Shown one piece after another: positions 1 to 8,692 of a stretch of DNA of 64,000 nucleotides. The position numbers were made by a program, and so were the translations under genes. The DNA comes from Bacteroidales bacterium (GTDB taxonomy: Bacteria; Bacteroidota; Bacteroidia; Bacteroidales; UBA3663), in contig JAILKE010000038.1 of assembly GCA_024694125.1 (NCBI GenBank), forward strand, positions 1 to 64,000. The letters run 5' to 3'. The number at the start of each line of letters is the position of its first letter. Within the stretch, counting starts at the first letter, position 1. Under the pieces are notes generated by a model, which had not been told where the DNA came from, did no database searches, and worked only from the letters and a program-made list of their open reading frames with translations.

Positions 1-115
1 GGGGGCGTGAGTCCCCGCTTTGAGTTGAGTGCGCAGGAGATTGTATTGAGCGCCGAAGGTGCGACAGAAGGTATATTTGCCCACGCAAATATTCCGCGTT
101 TAGGATGACTTCAAT
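1..115. repeat. Interspersed hairpin repeat, copy 1 (cut by window start)
   Basis: The sequence begins inside a hairpin (ggggg-cgtga-gtcccc) and continues with gagcgccgaaggtgcgacag and ggtatatttg...caaatattcc. The same blocks occur in the same order at 21027-21178 and 48364-48470. The predicted stems have small GNRA-like or GAA loops. The left part of this copy lies outside the window. No reading frame spans it. Confidence 0.7.
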
Positions 116-230
116 ACAATACACTCAATGCTTTGTTGTGACCGCCATTGAACCTTAAACATAAAAAAATGACTTCAATCAAACCTTAAACTTTTAACCA
201 TTAAATTTTTACCCCATAAATTTTATCTTC

Positions 231-265
231 AAAACATTGGGTACTCAGTGCGTACCCAATGTTTT
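231..265. terminator. Perfect 14-bp inverted repeat, probable bidirectional terminator
   Basis: AAAACATTGGGTAC (231-244) is the exact reverse complement of 252-265, with a 7-base loop. The A-rich and T-rich flanks would give U-tracts in both directions. It lies downstream of the minus-strand gene remnant and lipoprotein gene. The bases from here to 357 hold nothing else recognisable. Confidence 0.55.
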
Positions 266-357
266 AAAATCTTTTAGTCTCAACAGCTTCCGTAATGAAC
301 TTTAATCTTCATGAAAGATAATACACATCGCTTCAAGATAGACGAAAAACTTATTAT

Positions 358-474
358 TTACCACCAAACCTGCTTACCGTTCTCGTAAGTAAAGATGCGC
401 TCCTCTTTGCCTTTGGTCAGATTACGAAGCCGGAAGAGGGCATTACTTGGACATAGATCAATTTTCAAGGATTC
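358..474 (-). pseudogene. C-terminal remnant of a broken gene
   Basis: On the minus strand an open frame of about 38 codons, closed upstream by TGA and without a start codon, reads ...[15 protein letters not shown]... and ends ...GKQVWW-stop. Its base composition is richer in G+C than the AT-rich gene just upstream and looks like resident coding DNA. The simplest reading is the tail of a gene whose 5' part was lost when the AT-rich lipoprotein genes arrived. I do not recognise the protein. It could be chance coding, since the frame is short. Confidence 0.3.
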
Positions 475-479
475 TCATG

Positions 480-1172
480 CTAAAAACTACTGACTACCAT
501 AATAGAGCCATCTTTGTCAAAGACAAAAAATACAGTCTCTTTTTTGTCATAATCTTTGCTGTCTTCAAAAGTCTCGTGGGTATATTTATAAACATTGTTT
601 TTTTTACAAATAAAAGAACTGCTTTCATACCCTATTACTCCAAAATGACTAAAAACACTTGCTACACAAGTAATGGAATCACCTTTTTTATTCACAAGTA
701 AACACTCATCTACACTTGGATAGAATGCTTTATTGACACGTGCAAATAAAAAACTTTCAAAATCATCGGAGATCTTTACTCGGCCACAATAAAAATAATC
801 ATATCTCTTTATCATTTCCTGTATGGCATCTTCTACAGAGAGCTGATTATCACATTTATTTCGGTGGCTCCATTTATTTGCCGAATTACAATTGCAAAAA
901 AAACGTGTGATTTTATCATTGAACGGAGTCGTTATCTTTATTGACCTCAGTTCTTTGTCATTAAAAGGTATTGAAACATACAAACTTTCATATGATAGTT
1001 TATTAAGATATGAAACAAAAGACGGATTGTTTATATTATTATCATAAAAGAAAATAGAATCTCCAAAACTCTTTTTTTCATATGTTACATTCGAATTGCT
1101 TGCATATTGACAGCAAGAAAAGCATACTATCAGCAAGATTGAAGTAATAAAAGGAATAAAGTTTTTTCTCAT
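480..1172 (-). CDS. Predicted lipoprotein, paralog of the next gene
   Basis: Function not recognised. The product is about 230 residues. It begins MRKNFIPF with a hydrophobic signal segment ending in a Cys-rich lipobox-like IVCFSCC, so it is probably a lipoprotein. The ATG at 1172 is preferred over an in-frame GTG at 1184 because it leaves the charged signal-peptide start intact. Three blocks match the upstream neighbour: YFYCGRVKISDDFESFLF, the segment around LLVNKKGDSITCVASVFS, and a C-terminal VFFVFDKDGSI. Codons are strongly AT-biased compared with the genes from 2.2 kb on, which suggests recent acquisition. Real gene status is supported by the paralogy; the role is unknown. Confidence 0.7.
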   Translation of the reverse strand: MRKNFIPFITSILLIVCFSCCQYASNSNVTYEKKSFGDSIFFYDNNINNPSFVSYLNKLSYESLYVSIPFNDKELRSIKITTPFNDKITRFFCNCNSANKWSHRNKCDNQLSVEDAIQEMIKRYDYFYCGRVKISDDFESFLFARVNKAFYPSVDECLLVNKKGDSITCVASVFSHFGVIGYESSSFICKKNNVYKYTHETFEDSKDYDKKETVFFVFDKDGSIMVVSSF

Positions 1173-1217
1173 AATTGAGGTCACTATAAAAATGTGACTG
1201 TTTTTAAGTTAAACATA

Positions 1218-1248
1218 GCTCGTAAGTCGGGCTTCCGACATTGCGAGC
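1218..1248. other. Nested hairpin between the two paralogs
   Basis: GCTCG taa GTCGG gctt CCGAC attg CGAGC forms two stacked perfect stems. It sits between the upstream (1306-2025) and downstream (480-1172) minus-strand genes and could be a terminator or an attenuator. The following T-run is weak. Confidence 0.45.
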
Positions 1249-1305
1249 GGGATTTCCTTATTACAACCCACACATTACTTAAAAAACTGACATTTACTTT
1301 TTATT

Positions 1306-2025
1306 TCATTGCTTTAGAGGGATTATATTAATTTGCCCCATATCTGTAAACTTAAACCGGACTTCATCCTTGCGGTAATAAGATTCAGAATCATTCTTGA
1401 TTACTATATCTCCATCCTCTTTTGATGAAACGAATAGATAATCATTTTTTTTATAAGAATCTATTTGGCTATACGTTAGAATACCATTCCAGCAAAAGTA
1501 ACTCAGCATACAACTAATTGATGTAATTTTGTTTCCTAACATATTTACCAAAATCATTTTGTCATCAATTAATATTTCTTCATCTTCTGTATTTTGTCTG
1601 GAATTATTATGTTGTAGAATAAATAAATGACTATCAAATTTCTTGCTAATCTTTGCTTGTCCACAATAGTAACATATTTTCTCTTTGATATTATTTTCGA
1701 TTTTATTCTGCTTTGTTGATTCTGTTAAAGATTGGATAACAGAATTATAATTTAATAGATGTCCTAATACGAATTCTGGGACCCTAATATTCTTTTTAAT
1801 ATGAATCATATTTTCATACGATGTAGGTATGCTTGATATGTTTGATTCCTGATTCCTATTATTAAGAATAAACGAAACTAATACAGAATCACTTGAAAAC
1901 AAATTATCATACCACAAGCAATAATTGCCAGAGTCTGATAAAATAGCTTTTTGTTGTGCAGATAACTGTGCAGAAACGCACAATGTAAATAAGAGCAGAG
2001 GTATATAAAGGTAAGATGGCATCAT
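1306..2025 (-). CDS. Predicted secreted protein, paralog of the downstream lipoprotein
   Basis: Function not recognised. About 239 residues, starting MMPSYLYIPLLLF with a classical signal peptide that probably ends near AQLSAQ, so the product is likely periplasmic or surface-exposed rather than lipidated. The first ATG of the ATG-ATG pair (2025) is used; the TTG at 2034 is less likely. It shares with its downstream neighbour the block YYCGQAKISKKFDSHLF, the ILVNMLGNKITSISCMLS segment and the end VRFKFTDMGQI. The two genes therefore look like a tandem duplication that has diverged. It is very AT-rich, unlike the resident genes. Confidence 0.7.
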   Translation of the reverse strand: MMPSYLYIPLLLFTLCVSAQLSAQQKAILSDSGNYCLWYDNLFSSDSVLVSFILNNRNQESNISSIPTSYENMIHIKKNIRVPEFVLGHLLNYNSVIQSLTESTKQNKIENNIKEKICYYCGQAKISKKFDSHLFILQHNNSRQNTEDEEILIDDKMILVNMLGNKITSISCMLSYFCWNGILTYSQIDSYKKNDYLFVSSKEDGDIVIKNDSESYYRKDEVRFKFTDMGQINIIPLKQ

Positions 2026-2152
2026 AAAGGTCAAATGCTAAAGTTGAATAATTATAGAAACAGAATAATGACGAATATAATATGTCGCTACAATGATACC
2101 AATGAAATTAGTAAATCCATTTTGTCTTCCCAATACATTATTCCGCTAAATT

Positions 2153-2188
2153 AAATAGTTTCGCAAGCGAACACTTGCGAAACTATTT
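2153..2188. terminator. Perfect 15-bp hairpin, terminator after rpiB
   Basis: AAATAGTTTCGCAAG (2153-2167) pairs exactly with 2174-2188 across a 6-base loop. It lies 22 bases past the rpiB stop on the minus strand and is followed there by TTTAATTT, so it fits an intrinsic terminator of the rpiB transcript. Confidence 0.65.
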
Positions 2189-2210
2189 TAGAAAACCGTC
2201 AAATGGTCAA

Positions 2211-2651
2211 TTACTTGACAGGAATATCATCGATGCGCTGCTGGTGACGGCCACCGGCGAAGTCCGTAGCAAAGAACTCGTCGAGGCACTTGCGGCAAGT
2301 CTCCTCGTCGATGAAACGACCAGGGAAGACGATGACGTTGGCATTATTGTGTTCGCGTATCAGATGGGCAATCTCAGGTTGCCATACTAGGCCGGCACGG
2401 ATACTCTGATGCTTATTGAGCGTCATAGAGATACCTTCGCCCGAACCGCACATAGCAATGCCGGGATAGACCTCACCGCGCTCAATGCCCTCGGCCAGAG
2501 CATGACCGAAAGTGGCGTAGTTGCACGAATCCTCTGTGTAGGTGCCATAGTCCTTCCAGGCAAGGCCCTTCTCGTCGAGATATTTCTTGACAAATTGTTT
2601 CAAAGGGAAAGCAGCATGATCGCTGGCCAAACCAATAGTCTTAATTTCCAT
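2211..2651 (-). CDS. rpiB: Ribose-5-phosphate isomerase B
   Basis: Interconverts ribose 5-phosphate and ribulose 5-phosphate in the non-oxidative pentose phosphate pathway (cytosol). The 146-residue length is normal for the RpiB/LacAB family. The N-terminal GLASDHAAFPLK phosphate-binding segment and the central CGSGEGISMTLNKHQSIRAGL block, with the family's catalytic-Cys/anion-hole region (here MCGSG), are both visible. It is the last gene of a minus-strand set tkt - lipoprotein - rpiB; transketolase uses the product pool of this enzyme, so the arrangement is metabolically sensible. Strong hairpins lie on both sides, so it may also be transcribed or processed separately. Confidence 0.93.
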   Translation of the reverse strand: MEIKTIGLASDHAAFPLKQFVKKYLDEKGLAWKDYGTYTEDSCNYATFGHALAEGIERGEVYPGIAMCGSGEGISMTLNKHQSIRAGLVWQPEIAHLIREHNNANVIVFPGRFIDEETCRKCLDEFFATDFAGGRHQQRIDDIPVK

Positions 2652-2670
2652 ATAAAAATTTCAAATTGCA

Positions 2671-2732
2671 GGAGTGAAAGAGTGATTCCAGCCTAAAGAC
2701 CACACGGGTCAGAGCCATCACTCCTTCACTCC
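2671..2732. other. Long hairpin between lipoprotein gene and rpiB
   Basis: GGAGTGAAaGAGTGA at 2671-2685 pairs with TCACTCcTTCACTCC at 2718-2732 (15 bp, one mismatch) around a 32-base loop. No clear U-tract follows on the minus strand, so an RNA processing or stability element is as likely as a terminator. Confidence 0.45.
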
Positions 2733-2762
2733 CTATTATTTTACCCGATACAGGTAAATATA

Positions 2763-3599
2763 TTACTTCTGGATGATCAGGTATGGAGATGCGTTCCAGA
2801 ACGAAACAGCGTTGGTGATGGTGAGAGTAGTAGTACCATCATCATTCTTGACGAGCGTATAGCTTGACTCAGGCTTCTGAGTGATGAGTTTAGGCTTCTT
2901 AGACTCGATGACCAACTCCTTGAACTCGCGGATGTCAACCTTGGTGAACTTAGAGGCATCCATCTGGTCATACTTAGCCTTCTTCTTGAAGATGCCCTCG
3001 ATCAGGCCGGCAGCCTTCAGGTTAGCCTTGGTATCAACAATGTAGTAAGCAGTATTGAGCTCGATGTCCTGATTCTGAGCAACCTCCATGAAGTGGTCGC
3101 GGTCAGTCTCGGCCTGCTGCTTGGCAATGGTGATGATGTTAACCTGGTTCTTGAGTTCAGCGATGCTGGCATTGCTGGTCTCGAGCTTGTTCTGCAGGTC
3201 GGCGATCATAGAATCCTTGGCAGCGATCTGAGTCTCGAGGTCCTCGATGAGCTTCTTGAGGCGAGAGTTGCTTGCCCAAGCGCCACCATTCTGCTTCTTG
3301 AGTTTCTCGATCTGAGCCTTCTGGTCAGCCATGTGGTTGCGGAAGGTCTGCATGCGGCTCAATACGGCATTCTTATCCTTGAGGTCGTTGCCCTCGTCGT
3401 CGACGAAGAGGAGACCCTGATCGGCAGCGATTTCGCTCATAGCACCATTGACAGTGCTGATTACCTCGTTCATCAAAGCATTCTCCTGCTCGATGGAATC
3501 CTTCTGTGCTGCGAGTGCATCGTACTCAGTCTTAGGCACCTTAGGAGTACAAGCTGCGAGCAAAGCTACACAGCTCAACAGTAACATGATTTTTTTCAT
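2763..3599 (-). CDS. Coiled-coil lipoprotein
   Basis: 278 residues with no recognised catalytic domain. The N-terminus MKKIMLLLSCVALLAAC is a clear lipoprotein signal with lipobox LLAAC. Residues about 25-165 are rich in heptad-like E/K/Q/L patterns (AQKDSIEQENALMNEV, AQIEKLKKQN, KLIEDLETQIAAKDSMIADLQNKL) and should form a long coiled coil. The C-terminal 100 residues form a small compact domain (AYYIVDTKANLKAAGLIEG, KFTKVDIREF). This arrangement is common in Bacteroidota envelope proteins annotated only as hypothetical. It lies 135 bases after tkt with a hairpin between. Confidence 0.85.
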   Translation of the reverse strand: MKKIMLLLSCVALLAACTPKVPKTEYDALAAQKDSIEQENALMNEVISTVNGAMSEIAADQGLLFVDDEGNDLKDKNAVLSRMQTFRNHMADQKAQIEKLKKQNGGAWASNSRLKKLIEDLETQIAAKDSMIADLQNKLETSNASIAELKNQVNIITIAKQQAETDRDHFMEVAQNQDIELNTAYYIVDTKANLKAAGLIEGIFKKKAKYDQMDASKFTKVDIREFKELVIESKKPKLITQKPESSYTLVKNDDGTTTLTITNAVSFWNASPYLIIQK

Positions 3600-3691
3600 T
3601 GTTTTTAAGATTTAAAACAGTTAAAACAATTAGTTGATAATAAGATGAAGTTACAAAGGAGGAATTCAAAAAATTCCCTCTAAATTGTGAG

Positions 3692-3725
3692 CCACGCTGC
3701 AGACAGGATTACTGTCGCAGCGTGG
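3692..3725. terminator. Hairpin after transketolase gene
   Basis: CCACGCTGC (3692-3700) pairs with GCAGCGTGG (3717-3725), with a second inner GACAG/CTGTC stem. It lies just past the tkt stop on the minus strand. No T-run follows, so it may terminate weakly or protect the 3' end. Confidence 0.5.
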
Positions 3726-3733
3726 TGTGTAGA

Positions 3734-5752
3734 TTACTTTTTGAGCATTTTCTTAACCTGCAGGCAGACATTCTGGCCTGTGAAACCGAGTTTCTCGTCG
3801 AGCACCTTGTATGGAGCCGAGAATCCGAAGCTGCTCAAGCCCCAGACTTCGCCATCGGCACCTACCAGGCCCTCCAGGTTGACAGGCAGACCGGCGGTCA
3901 TACCGAACTTAGGCTTGCCGGCAGGCAGGATGCGGTTCTGATATGACTTAGGCTGACGGCGGAACAGGCCCTCCGATGGAACGCTGACGATACGGCACTT
4001 GATACCCTCGGCACGAAGCAACTCGGCACCTGCTACCAGGGTCGATACCTCCGAACCGGAAGCGAGCAGGATAACGTCATAGTTTTCGTCGCTGCCTGCT
4101 ACGATGTAGGCACCCTTCTCAGCCTGGCTGTAGTCGGTACCGGCAGGCAGAGTCTTGATGTTCTGACGAGAGAAGATGAGGCCTGTTGGGCTGTAGGTAT
4201 TCTCCATAGCCATCTTCCATGCCTGAGTAGTCTCGTCGCTGTCAGCAGGACGGAGAACCAGCATAGAGTTGCGGCCCTTGTGCGTCTTGAGTTTCTCCAT
4301 GAGGCGGATCTGAGCCTCCTGCTCAACTGGCTCGTGAGTAGGTCCATCCTCGCCGACACGGAAGGCGTCGTGCGTCCAGATGAACTTGACAGGCAGCTCC
4401 ATCAGGGCAGCCATACGTACGGCAGGCTTCATATAGTCGCTGAATACGAAGAAAGTACCGCAGGCAGCGATGACACCACCGTGCAGGGCCATACCGATAC
4501 AGCAGCAAGCCATGGTGAGCTCAGCCACACCAGCCTGGAAGAATGCGCCCGAGAAGTTGCCGCGCTTCATAGAGGTGGTCTGCTTGAGGAATCCGTCGGT
4601 CTTGTCCGAGTTAGAGAGGTCGGCCGATGCACAGATCATGTTAGGAACCTGCTGTGCGAGCTGGCTCAATACAGCAGCCGATGCACTACGGGTAGCATCA
4701 TCTGGCTTCTGCTGTACCTTGCTCCAGTCGATCTTAGGAGCCTTGCCACTGAACCACTCCTTGAGCATCTTGTCCTTCTCAGGGTTCTTGGCAGCCCACT
4801 CAGCACGCTTGGCGTACTTGGCATCCATGATCTTGCGCAACTCAGCACGACGCTGGGTATAGAGTTTCTTGACCTCAGGGAAGATCTGGAATGGATCGGC
4901 TGGATCACCACCCAGGTTCTTGATTGTATTAGAGAATGCGTCACCACCCAGAGGAGCACCGTGGGTCTTGCAGTTACGCTCGTACGATGAACCGTCGGCC
5001 TGGAGAGCGCCCTTGCCCATGATGCACTTACCGATGATGAGGGTAGGCTGGCCCTTGGTAGCCTTGGCGATGTTGAGGGCGCCACGGATCTGCTGAACGT
5101 CGTTGCCGTTGATGCAGATAACGTTCCAACCCCATGCGCGATACTTGGCGGCAGTATCCTCAGCAGTCACATCCTTGCACTCGGTCGAGAGCTGGATGTC
5201 GTTGCTGTCATAGAACATGATCAGGTTGTCCAGTCCCAGAGTGCCGGCGATACGGCCAGTGCCCTGCGAGATCTCCTCCTGGATACCACCATCCGAGATG
5301 TAAGCATAGATCTTGTGGTTCATTACCTCCTCGCCCAGGATGGCTGCGAGGTGCTTCTCGGCGATAGCTGCACCGACGGCATAGGCATGACCCTGTCCGA
5401 GAGGACCAGAGGTATTCTCGATACCGCGTACCACCTCGAGTTCTGGGTGACCGGTCACAGGGCTACCCCACTGACGGAGAGTCTGCAGTTCATCGGTCGT
5501 GAACTTACCTGCCAGGCAGAGCTGGGCATAAAGCATAGGAGCCATGTGGCCTGGATCGAGGAAGAAACGGTCACGACCCTCATAGTTCATATTCTTGGGA
5601 TCATACTCCAGATACTCAGAGAAAAGTACGTTAATGAAGTCAGCACCTCCCATGGCGCCACCTGGATGACCGCTCTTAGCCTTCTCTACGGCTGCGGCTG
5701 CAAGGATGCGGATATTGTCCGCTGCCTTATTCATCAATTCGATTGAATTCAT
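3734..5752 (-). CDS. tkt: Transketolase
   Basis: Thiamine-diphosphate enzyme that moves two-carbon ketol units between sugar phosphates in the pentose phosphate pathway. The 672-residue length is normal. N-terminal part: EKAKSGHPGGAMGGADF, the GPLGQGHAYAVGAAIAEK segment and the cofactor/metal region SDGGIQEEISQGTGRIAG ... DSNDIQL. Middle: FFVFSDYMKPAVRMAALM and the THDAFRVGEDGPTHEPVEQ block, with the His residues typical of the active site. The C-terminal domain carries LLASGSEVSTLV. The GDG motif usual before the ThDP loop reads SDGGIQEE here, a variant I take as lineage-specific. It begins the run tkt - lipoprotein - rpiB. Confidence 0.96.
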   Translation of the reverse strand: MNSIELMNKAADNIRILAAAAVEKAKSGHPGGAMGGADFINVLFSEYLEYDPKNMNYEGRDRFFLDPGHMAPMLYAQLCLAGKFTTDELQTLRQWGSPVTGHPELEVVRGIENTSGPLGQGHAYAVGAAIAEKHLAAILGEEVMNHKIYAYISDGGIQEEISQGTGRIAGTLGLDNLIMFYDSNDIQLSTECKDVTAEDTAAKYRAWGWNVICINGNDVQQIRGALNIAKATKGQPTLIIGKCIMGKGALQADGSSYERNCKTHGAPLGGDAFSNTIKNLGGDPADPFQIFPEVKKLYTQRRAELRKIMDAKYAKRAEWAAKNPEKDKMLKEWFSGKAPKIDWSKVQQKPDDATRSASAAVLSQLAQQVPNMICASADLSNSDKTDGFLKQTTSMKRGNFSGAFFQAGVAELTMACCCIGMALHGGVIAACGTFFVFSDYMKPAVRMAALMELPVKFIWTHDAFRVGEDGPTHEPVEQEAQIRLMEKLKTHKGRNSMLVLRPADSDETTQAWKMAMENTYSPTGLIFSRQNIKTLPAGTDYSQAEKGAYIVAGSDENYDVILLASGSEVSTLVAGAELLRAEGIKCRIVSVPSEGLFRRQPKSYQNRILPAGKPKFGMTAGLPVNLEGLVGADGEVWGLSSFGFSAPYKVLDEKLGFTGQNVCLQVKKMLKK

Positions 5753-5841
5753 GATGACTATGTTTTTTAAGTGTTAATGATAATGTTGTTTATGCTAATA
5801 TATAAATATGAGTTTTTGAAAATAGGTTCAACGGCAGCGAG

Positions 5842-7359
5842 CTACTCGAACAATACGATGACGTAAGGCTCCTTTTCACTCACTATCCTGCCCTGCTGAT
5901 TCTGCGGCACCTGCAGGCGCGTCATGCGCACCTTGAGGTCCTCGTAGTCCTCGGCATCGACCAGCAGCAGAGTGTTGCGGAGCTTGCCCTGCACCAGGTC
6001 GGAGAGCGTAGCCTCCTTGGGGTCCTCGTGCAGATAGACATCCATGTTGCTCATGGACTCGAGCCGATAGGTATAGTAGCCTTCGGTCTGGTAGGTACGG
6101 CTGGCGGCACGCGCCCTCCAGCACAGGTGACCATAGCATCCTATCGAAGTATTGTAGGCAGGCATCAGGAAGCCGCCGATGAAGGTCGATATCAGTACCA
6201 CACGGCACACCCACAACATGCGCCACTGCCATACGAGCGGCCACTGCCACTGTCCCAGCTGCATCACTCCCACATAGATCAGGAAGGGGAACACGGGCAA
6301 CAGTCGGACATCAATCTTGCCCGGTACGCACGACAGGAAGACCAACGTGCTCAAGAAGGTCAGGGCGAAGAAGTTCTGCAACGGAGTGGGCAGGCTGAAG
6401 CGGCGCAGCAGTCCATCGTTCTCGTGCTTGCGCCAACGACGCCACATCGAGAAGAGCAGCACCACCATGCAGACCGGTCCCCAGGGCAGTGCATCCCACC
6501 ATACCGAACCCACATAGTAGAACCACGGGCGGGTGTGATGTACCACACTGTAGAGCAGCGGCTGGTAGAAACGTGCATCGGACAGATGCTCGAAGTGAGA
6601 GTAGCCGCCCTCCAGCCACAGGGCTCCCAGCCACAGGCCGATGCCTCCCAGCAGGATGAGCCACGTGCGCCAGCCCCAGACGCGCAACCAACTGCGCGAA
6701 CGGCCGGAGATGAGGAGATACAGTGTCGTGGAGAGGAAGGCGATGACCGGTCCCCACAATCCCTTGGTCAGGAACGCCAGGAGCATAAAAAGGCCGAAGC
6801 GGAACTGGTAGCGCACCGTGTATCGTTCGCGGGGCTTGACACCATGTTCCTCATCGGCTCCGAGCGGTTCGTAGAGTATCTGCCAGAAGTTGTACAACGC
6901 CAATACCACCCAGAGGGTATTGAGCATGTCCATGCGCAGATAGAAGCTCATGAACCACATCATACCGGATGTGAAGAGCATCCACTTGGCCAGGTCACGG
7001 CTCTGGCTGCCGTCTATCAGTCGCAGACCGCCCATCTCGTAGCGGCACACCCAGCGGTGCATCACCTCGACGATGAGCATGGCGGGAATGAGCGAGAAGA
7101 GGCTCAGTTGCACCATATACCAGTGGCGGAAAATGACCTTGCTCAACATCAGCAACCAGAAGTACAGCGGCGGGAACTCGGTATAGGGTTCGCCCTGCAG
7201 GGTGAATGCCACGAAATGGTGCTGCTTGAGTGCCTCGACAGCCACTGCGATATACTTGAGTTCATTGGTCGGAGTAAAGTCGCGGAACATCAATACTGGA
7301 ATCAGCGCCAGTATGAATGGGAAATATTCCTTCCAAAAATGTCTTAAAGTCTGCATCAT
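5842..7359 (-). CDS. Family 39-type (ArnT/PMT-like) membrane glycosyltransferase
   Basis: 505 residues with about ten hydrophobic segments, beginning MMQTLRHFWKEYFPFILALIPVLMF. The first periplasmic loop has RDFTPTNELKYIAVA and EPYTEFPPLYFWLL, matching the D/E-containing first loop and the PPLY motif of the PMT_2/ArnT superfamily, which moves sugars from polyprenyl-phosphate donors to lipid A, glycans or proteins. A soluble C-terminal region of about 100 residues follows. The start ATG overlaps the gldE stop (ATGA), so the two genes are translationally coupled. The acceptor is unknown; an envelope glycan or lipid A is the natural guess. Confidence 0.85.
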   Translation of the reverse strand: MMQTLRHFWKEYFPFILALIPVLMFRDFTPTNELKYIAVAVEALKQHHFVAFTLQGEPYTEFPPLYFWLLMLSKVIFRHWYMVQLSLFSLIPAMLIVEVMHRWVCRYEMGGLRLIDGSQSRDLAKWMLFTSGMMWFMSFYLRMDMLNTLWVVLALYNFWQILYEPLGADEEHGVKPRERYTVRYQFRFGLFMLLAFLTKGLWGPVIAFLSTTLYLLISGRSRSWLRVWGWRTWLILLGGIGLWLGALWLEGGYSHFEHLSDARFYQPLLYSVVHHTRPWFYYVGSVWWDALPWGPVCMVVLLFSMWRRWRKHENDGLLRRFSLPTPLQNFFALTFLSTLVFLSCVPGKIDVRLLPVFPFLIYVGVMQLGQWQWPLVWQWRMLWVCRVVLISTFIGGFLMPAYNTSIGCYGHLCWRARAASRTYQTEGYYTYRLESMSNMDVYLHEDPKEATLSDLVQGKLRNTLLLVDAEDYEDLKVRMTRLQVPQNQQGRIVSEKEPYVIVLFE

Positions 7360-8663
7360 TTGGTCAACTTTACTTTTACGCGGTCTATGCGTCGGCGTTC
7401 CATGGTCAGCACCGTGAAGGTGATGCCTCGGTAACGGATGGTCTCACCCACCTTGGGGAAGTTCTGTTTCACTTCGAGCAACAGACCGCCTACGCTCTCG
7501 CAGTTGTCGGCCTTGTCGCCCAGCAGGTCATCATCTATACCGGTCACACGGCAGAAGTCGTTGAGCGAGGTACGGGCCTCGAACACCCATTCGTTCTGTC
7601 CCGTCTTCTGCCACGTCTGTTCGTCCTCGTCGTACTCGTCGTGGATCTCGCCCACTATCTCCTCCAGCACATCCTCCATCGTGATCAGGCCCGATGTACC
7701 GCCGTATTCATCCACGACGATGGCCATGTGCAGGCGTTTGTGACGGAAGTCGTCGAGCAAGTCGTCTATTTTCTTGTTTTCGGGGACAAAGTAAGCGGGA
7801 CGTATCAGACGGGCCCAGTCGAAATTGTCCGACTGATTCAGGTGGGGCAACAGGTCCTTGATGTACAGGATGCCGATGATATGGTCCTCGGTTGCCTCGA
7901 ATACCGGCACACGGCTGTACTTCTGTTCGACGACCAGTTTCAGTACCTGTCGGAACGATTCGTGCACCTCGAGCGTGGTCATCTCGCTGCGGCTGGTCAT
8001 AGCATCCTTGACCGTCTTGTCGGCAAAGTTGATGATACCCTCCAGCATCTTCTTCTCATCGCTGTTGCGGTTGACCTGCGGCGTGAGCTTGAGTGCGTCA
8101 CTCAGGTCCTCGACCGTCACCTCCTCGCCCAGATGGTCCGCCAGACGGCGGTTGATGATACCCGTGCTGCCCACCAGCAGCGACACGAAGGGAGCGAAGG
8201 ACGAAACCATTCCCTTCATCACCGGAGCCGTGGTCCGGGCGAACGTGAGTGCGCCGTGGCTGGCATACACCTTGGGCAACACCTCGCCGAACAGCAGCAG
8301 CACGAAGGTCAGCACGACGGTCTCAATCACGAACACCATCACCACGCTGGTATGCTGATGGTCGATGATGCCATTCATGAAGAGGGTGAAGAGCATGATG
8401 ATAGCTACATTGACCAGATTATTGCCTATCAATATGGCGGCTATCAGACGGTCACTCTTCTCGAGCAGGCGCGCTATGGTAGCATCCATGGGGTGAGTCT
8501 CGTCCGCCAGTCGCTCCTTGTCACGGGGCGAGAGCGAGAAGAAGGCTACCTCGCTGCCGGATATTGTAGCCGATGCAAAGAGCAACAGCAGGGCAAATCC
8601 GAGCGCTATCCAAGCAGTCGTACCGGGGGTCGTAAAAACTATATCAAATATATCTGTTTCCAT
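7356..8663 (-). CDS. gldE: CNNM/CorC-type CBS-domain membrane protein, GldE-like
   Basis: About 435 residues from METDIFDIVF. The upstream in-frame extension overlaps the cdaA coding end and is rejected. Order: four-helix CNNM (DUF21) membrane domain (about 15-200: ISGSEVAFFSLSPRDKERL, ILIGNNLVNVAIIMLF, VLPKVYASHGALTFA), paired CBS domains (about 220-340: VKDAMTSRSEMTTLEV, IIGILYIKDLLPHL, VVDEYGGTSGLITMEDVLEEIVGEI), then a CorC_HlyC transporter-associated domain. The gliding-motility family GldE has this architecture and supports GldD in flavobacteria; in non-gliding Bacteroidales it may act in magnesium/ion homeostasis. It lies 29 bases after cdaA. Confidence 0.88.
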   Translation of the reverse strand: METDIFDIVFTTPGTTAWIALGFALLLLFASATISGSEVAFFSLSPRDKERLADETHPMDATIARLLEKSDRLIAAILIGNNLVNVAIIMLFTLFMNGIIDHQHTSVVMVFVIETVVLTFVLLLFGEVLPKVYASHGALTFARTTAPVMKGMVSSFAPFVSLLVGSTGIINRRLADHLGEEVTVEDLSDALKLTPQVNRNSDEKKMLEGIINFADKTVKDAMTSRSEMTTLEVHESFRQVLKLVVEQKYSRVPVFEATEDHIIGILYIKDLLPHLNQSDNFDWARLIRPAYFVPENKKIDDLLDDFRHKRLHMAIVVDEYGGTSGLITMEDVLEEIVGEIHDEYDEDEQTWQKTGQNEWVFEARTSLNDFCRVTGIDDDLLGDKADNCESVGGLLLEVKQNFPKVGETIRYRGITFTVLTMERRRIDRVKVKLTK

Positions 8664-8692
8664 TGGGGTGTTGTGCCTCGCTCCGGGCGAGG

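Noticed and set aside
447..701. 84-codon plus-strand frame
   Set aside because: Antisense to the lipoprotein gene at 480-1172, no family features.
6028..7347. 439-codon plus-strand frame
   Set aside because: Shadow of the minus-strand glycosyltransferase, with a His/Gln-rich composition typical of antisense frames in GC-rich genes.
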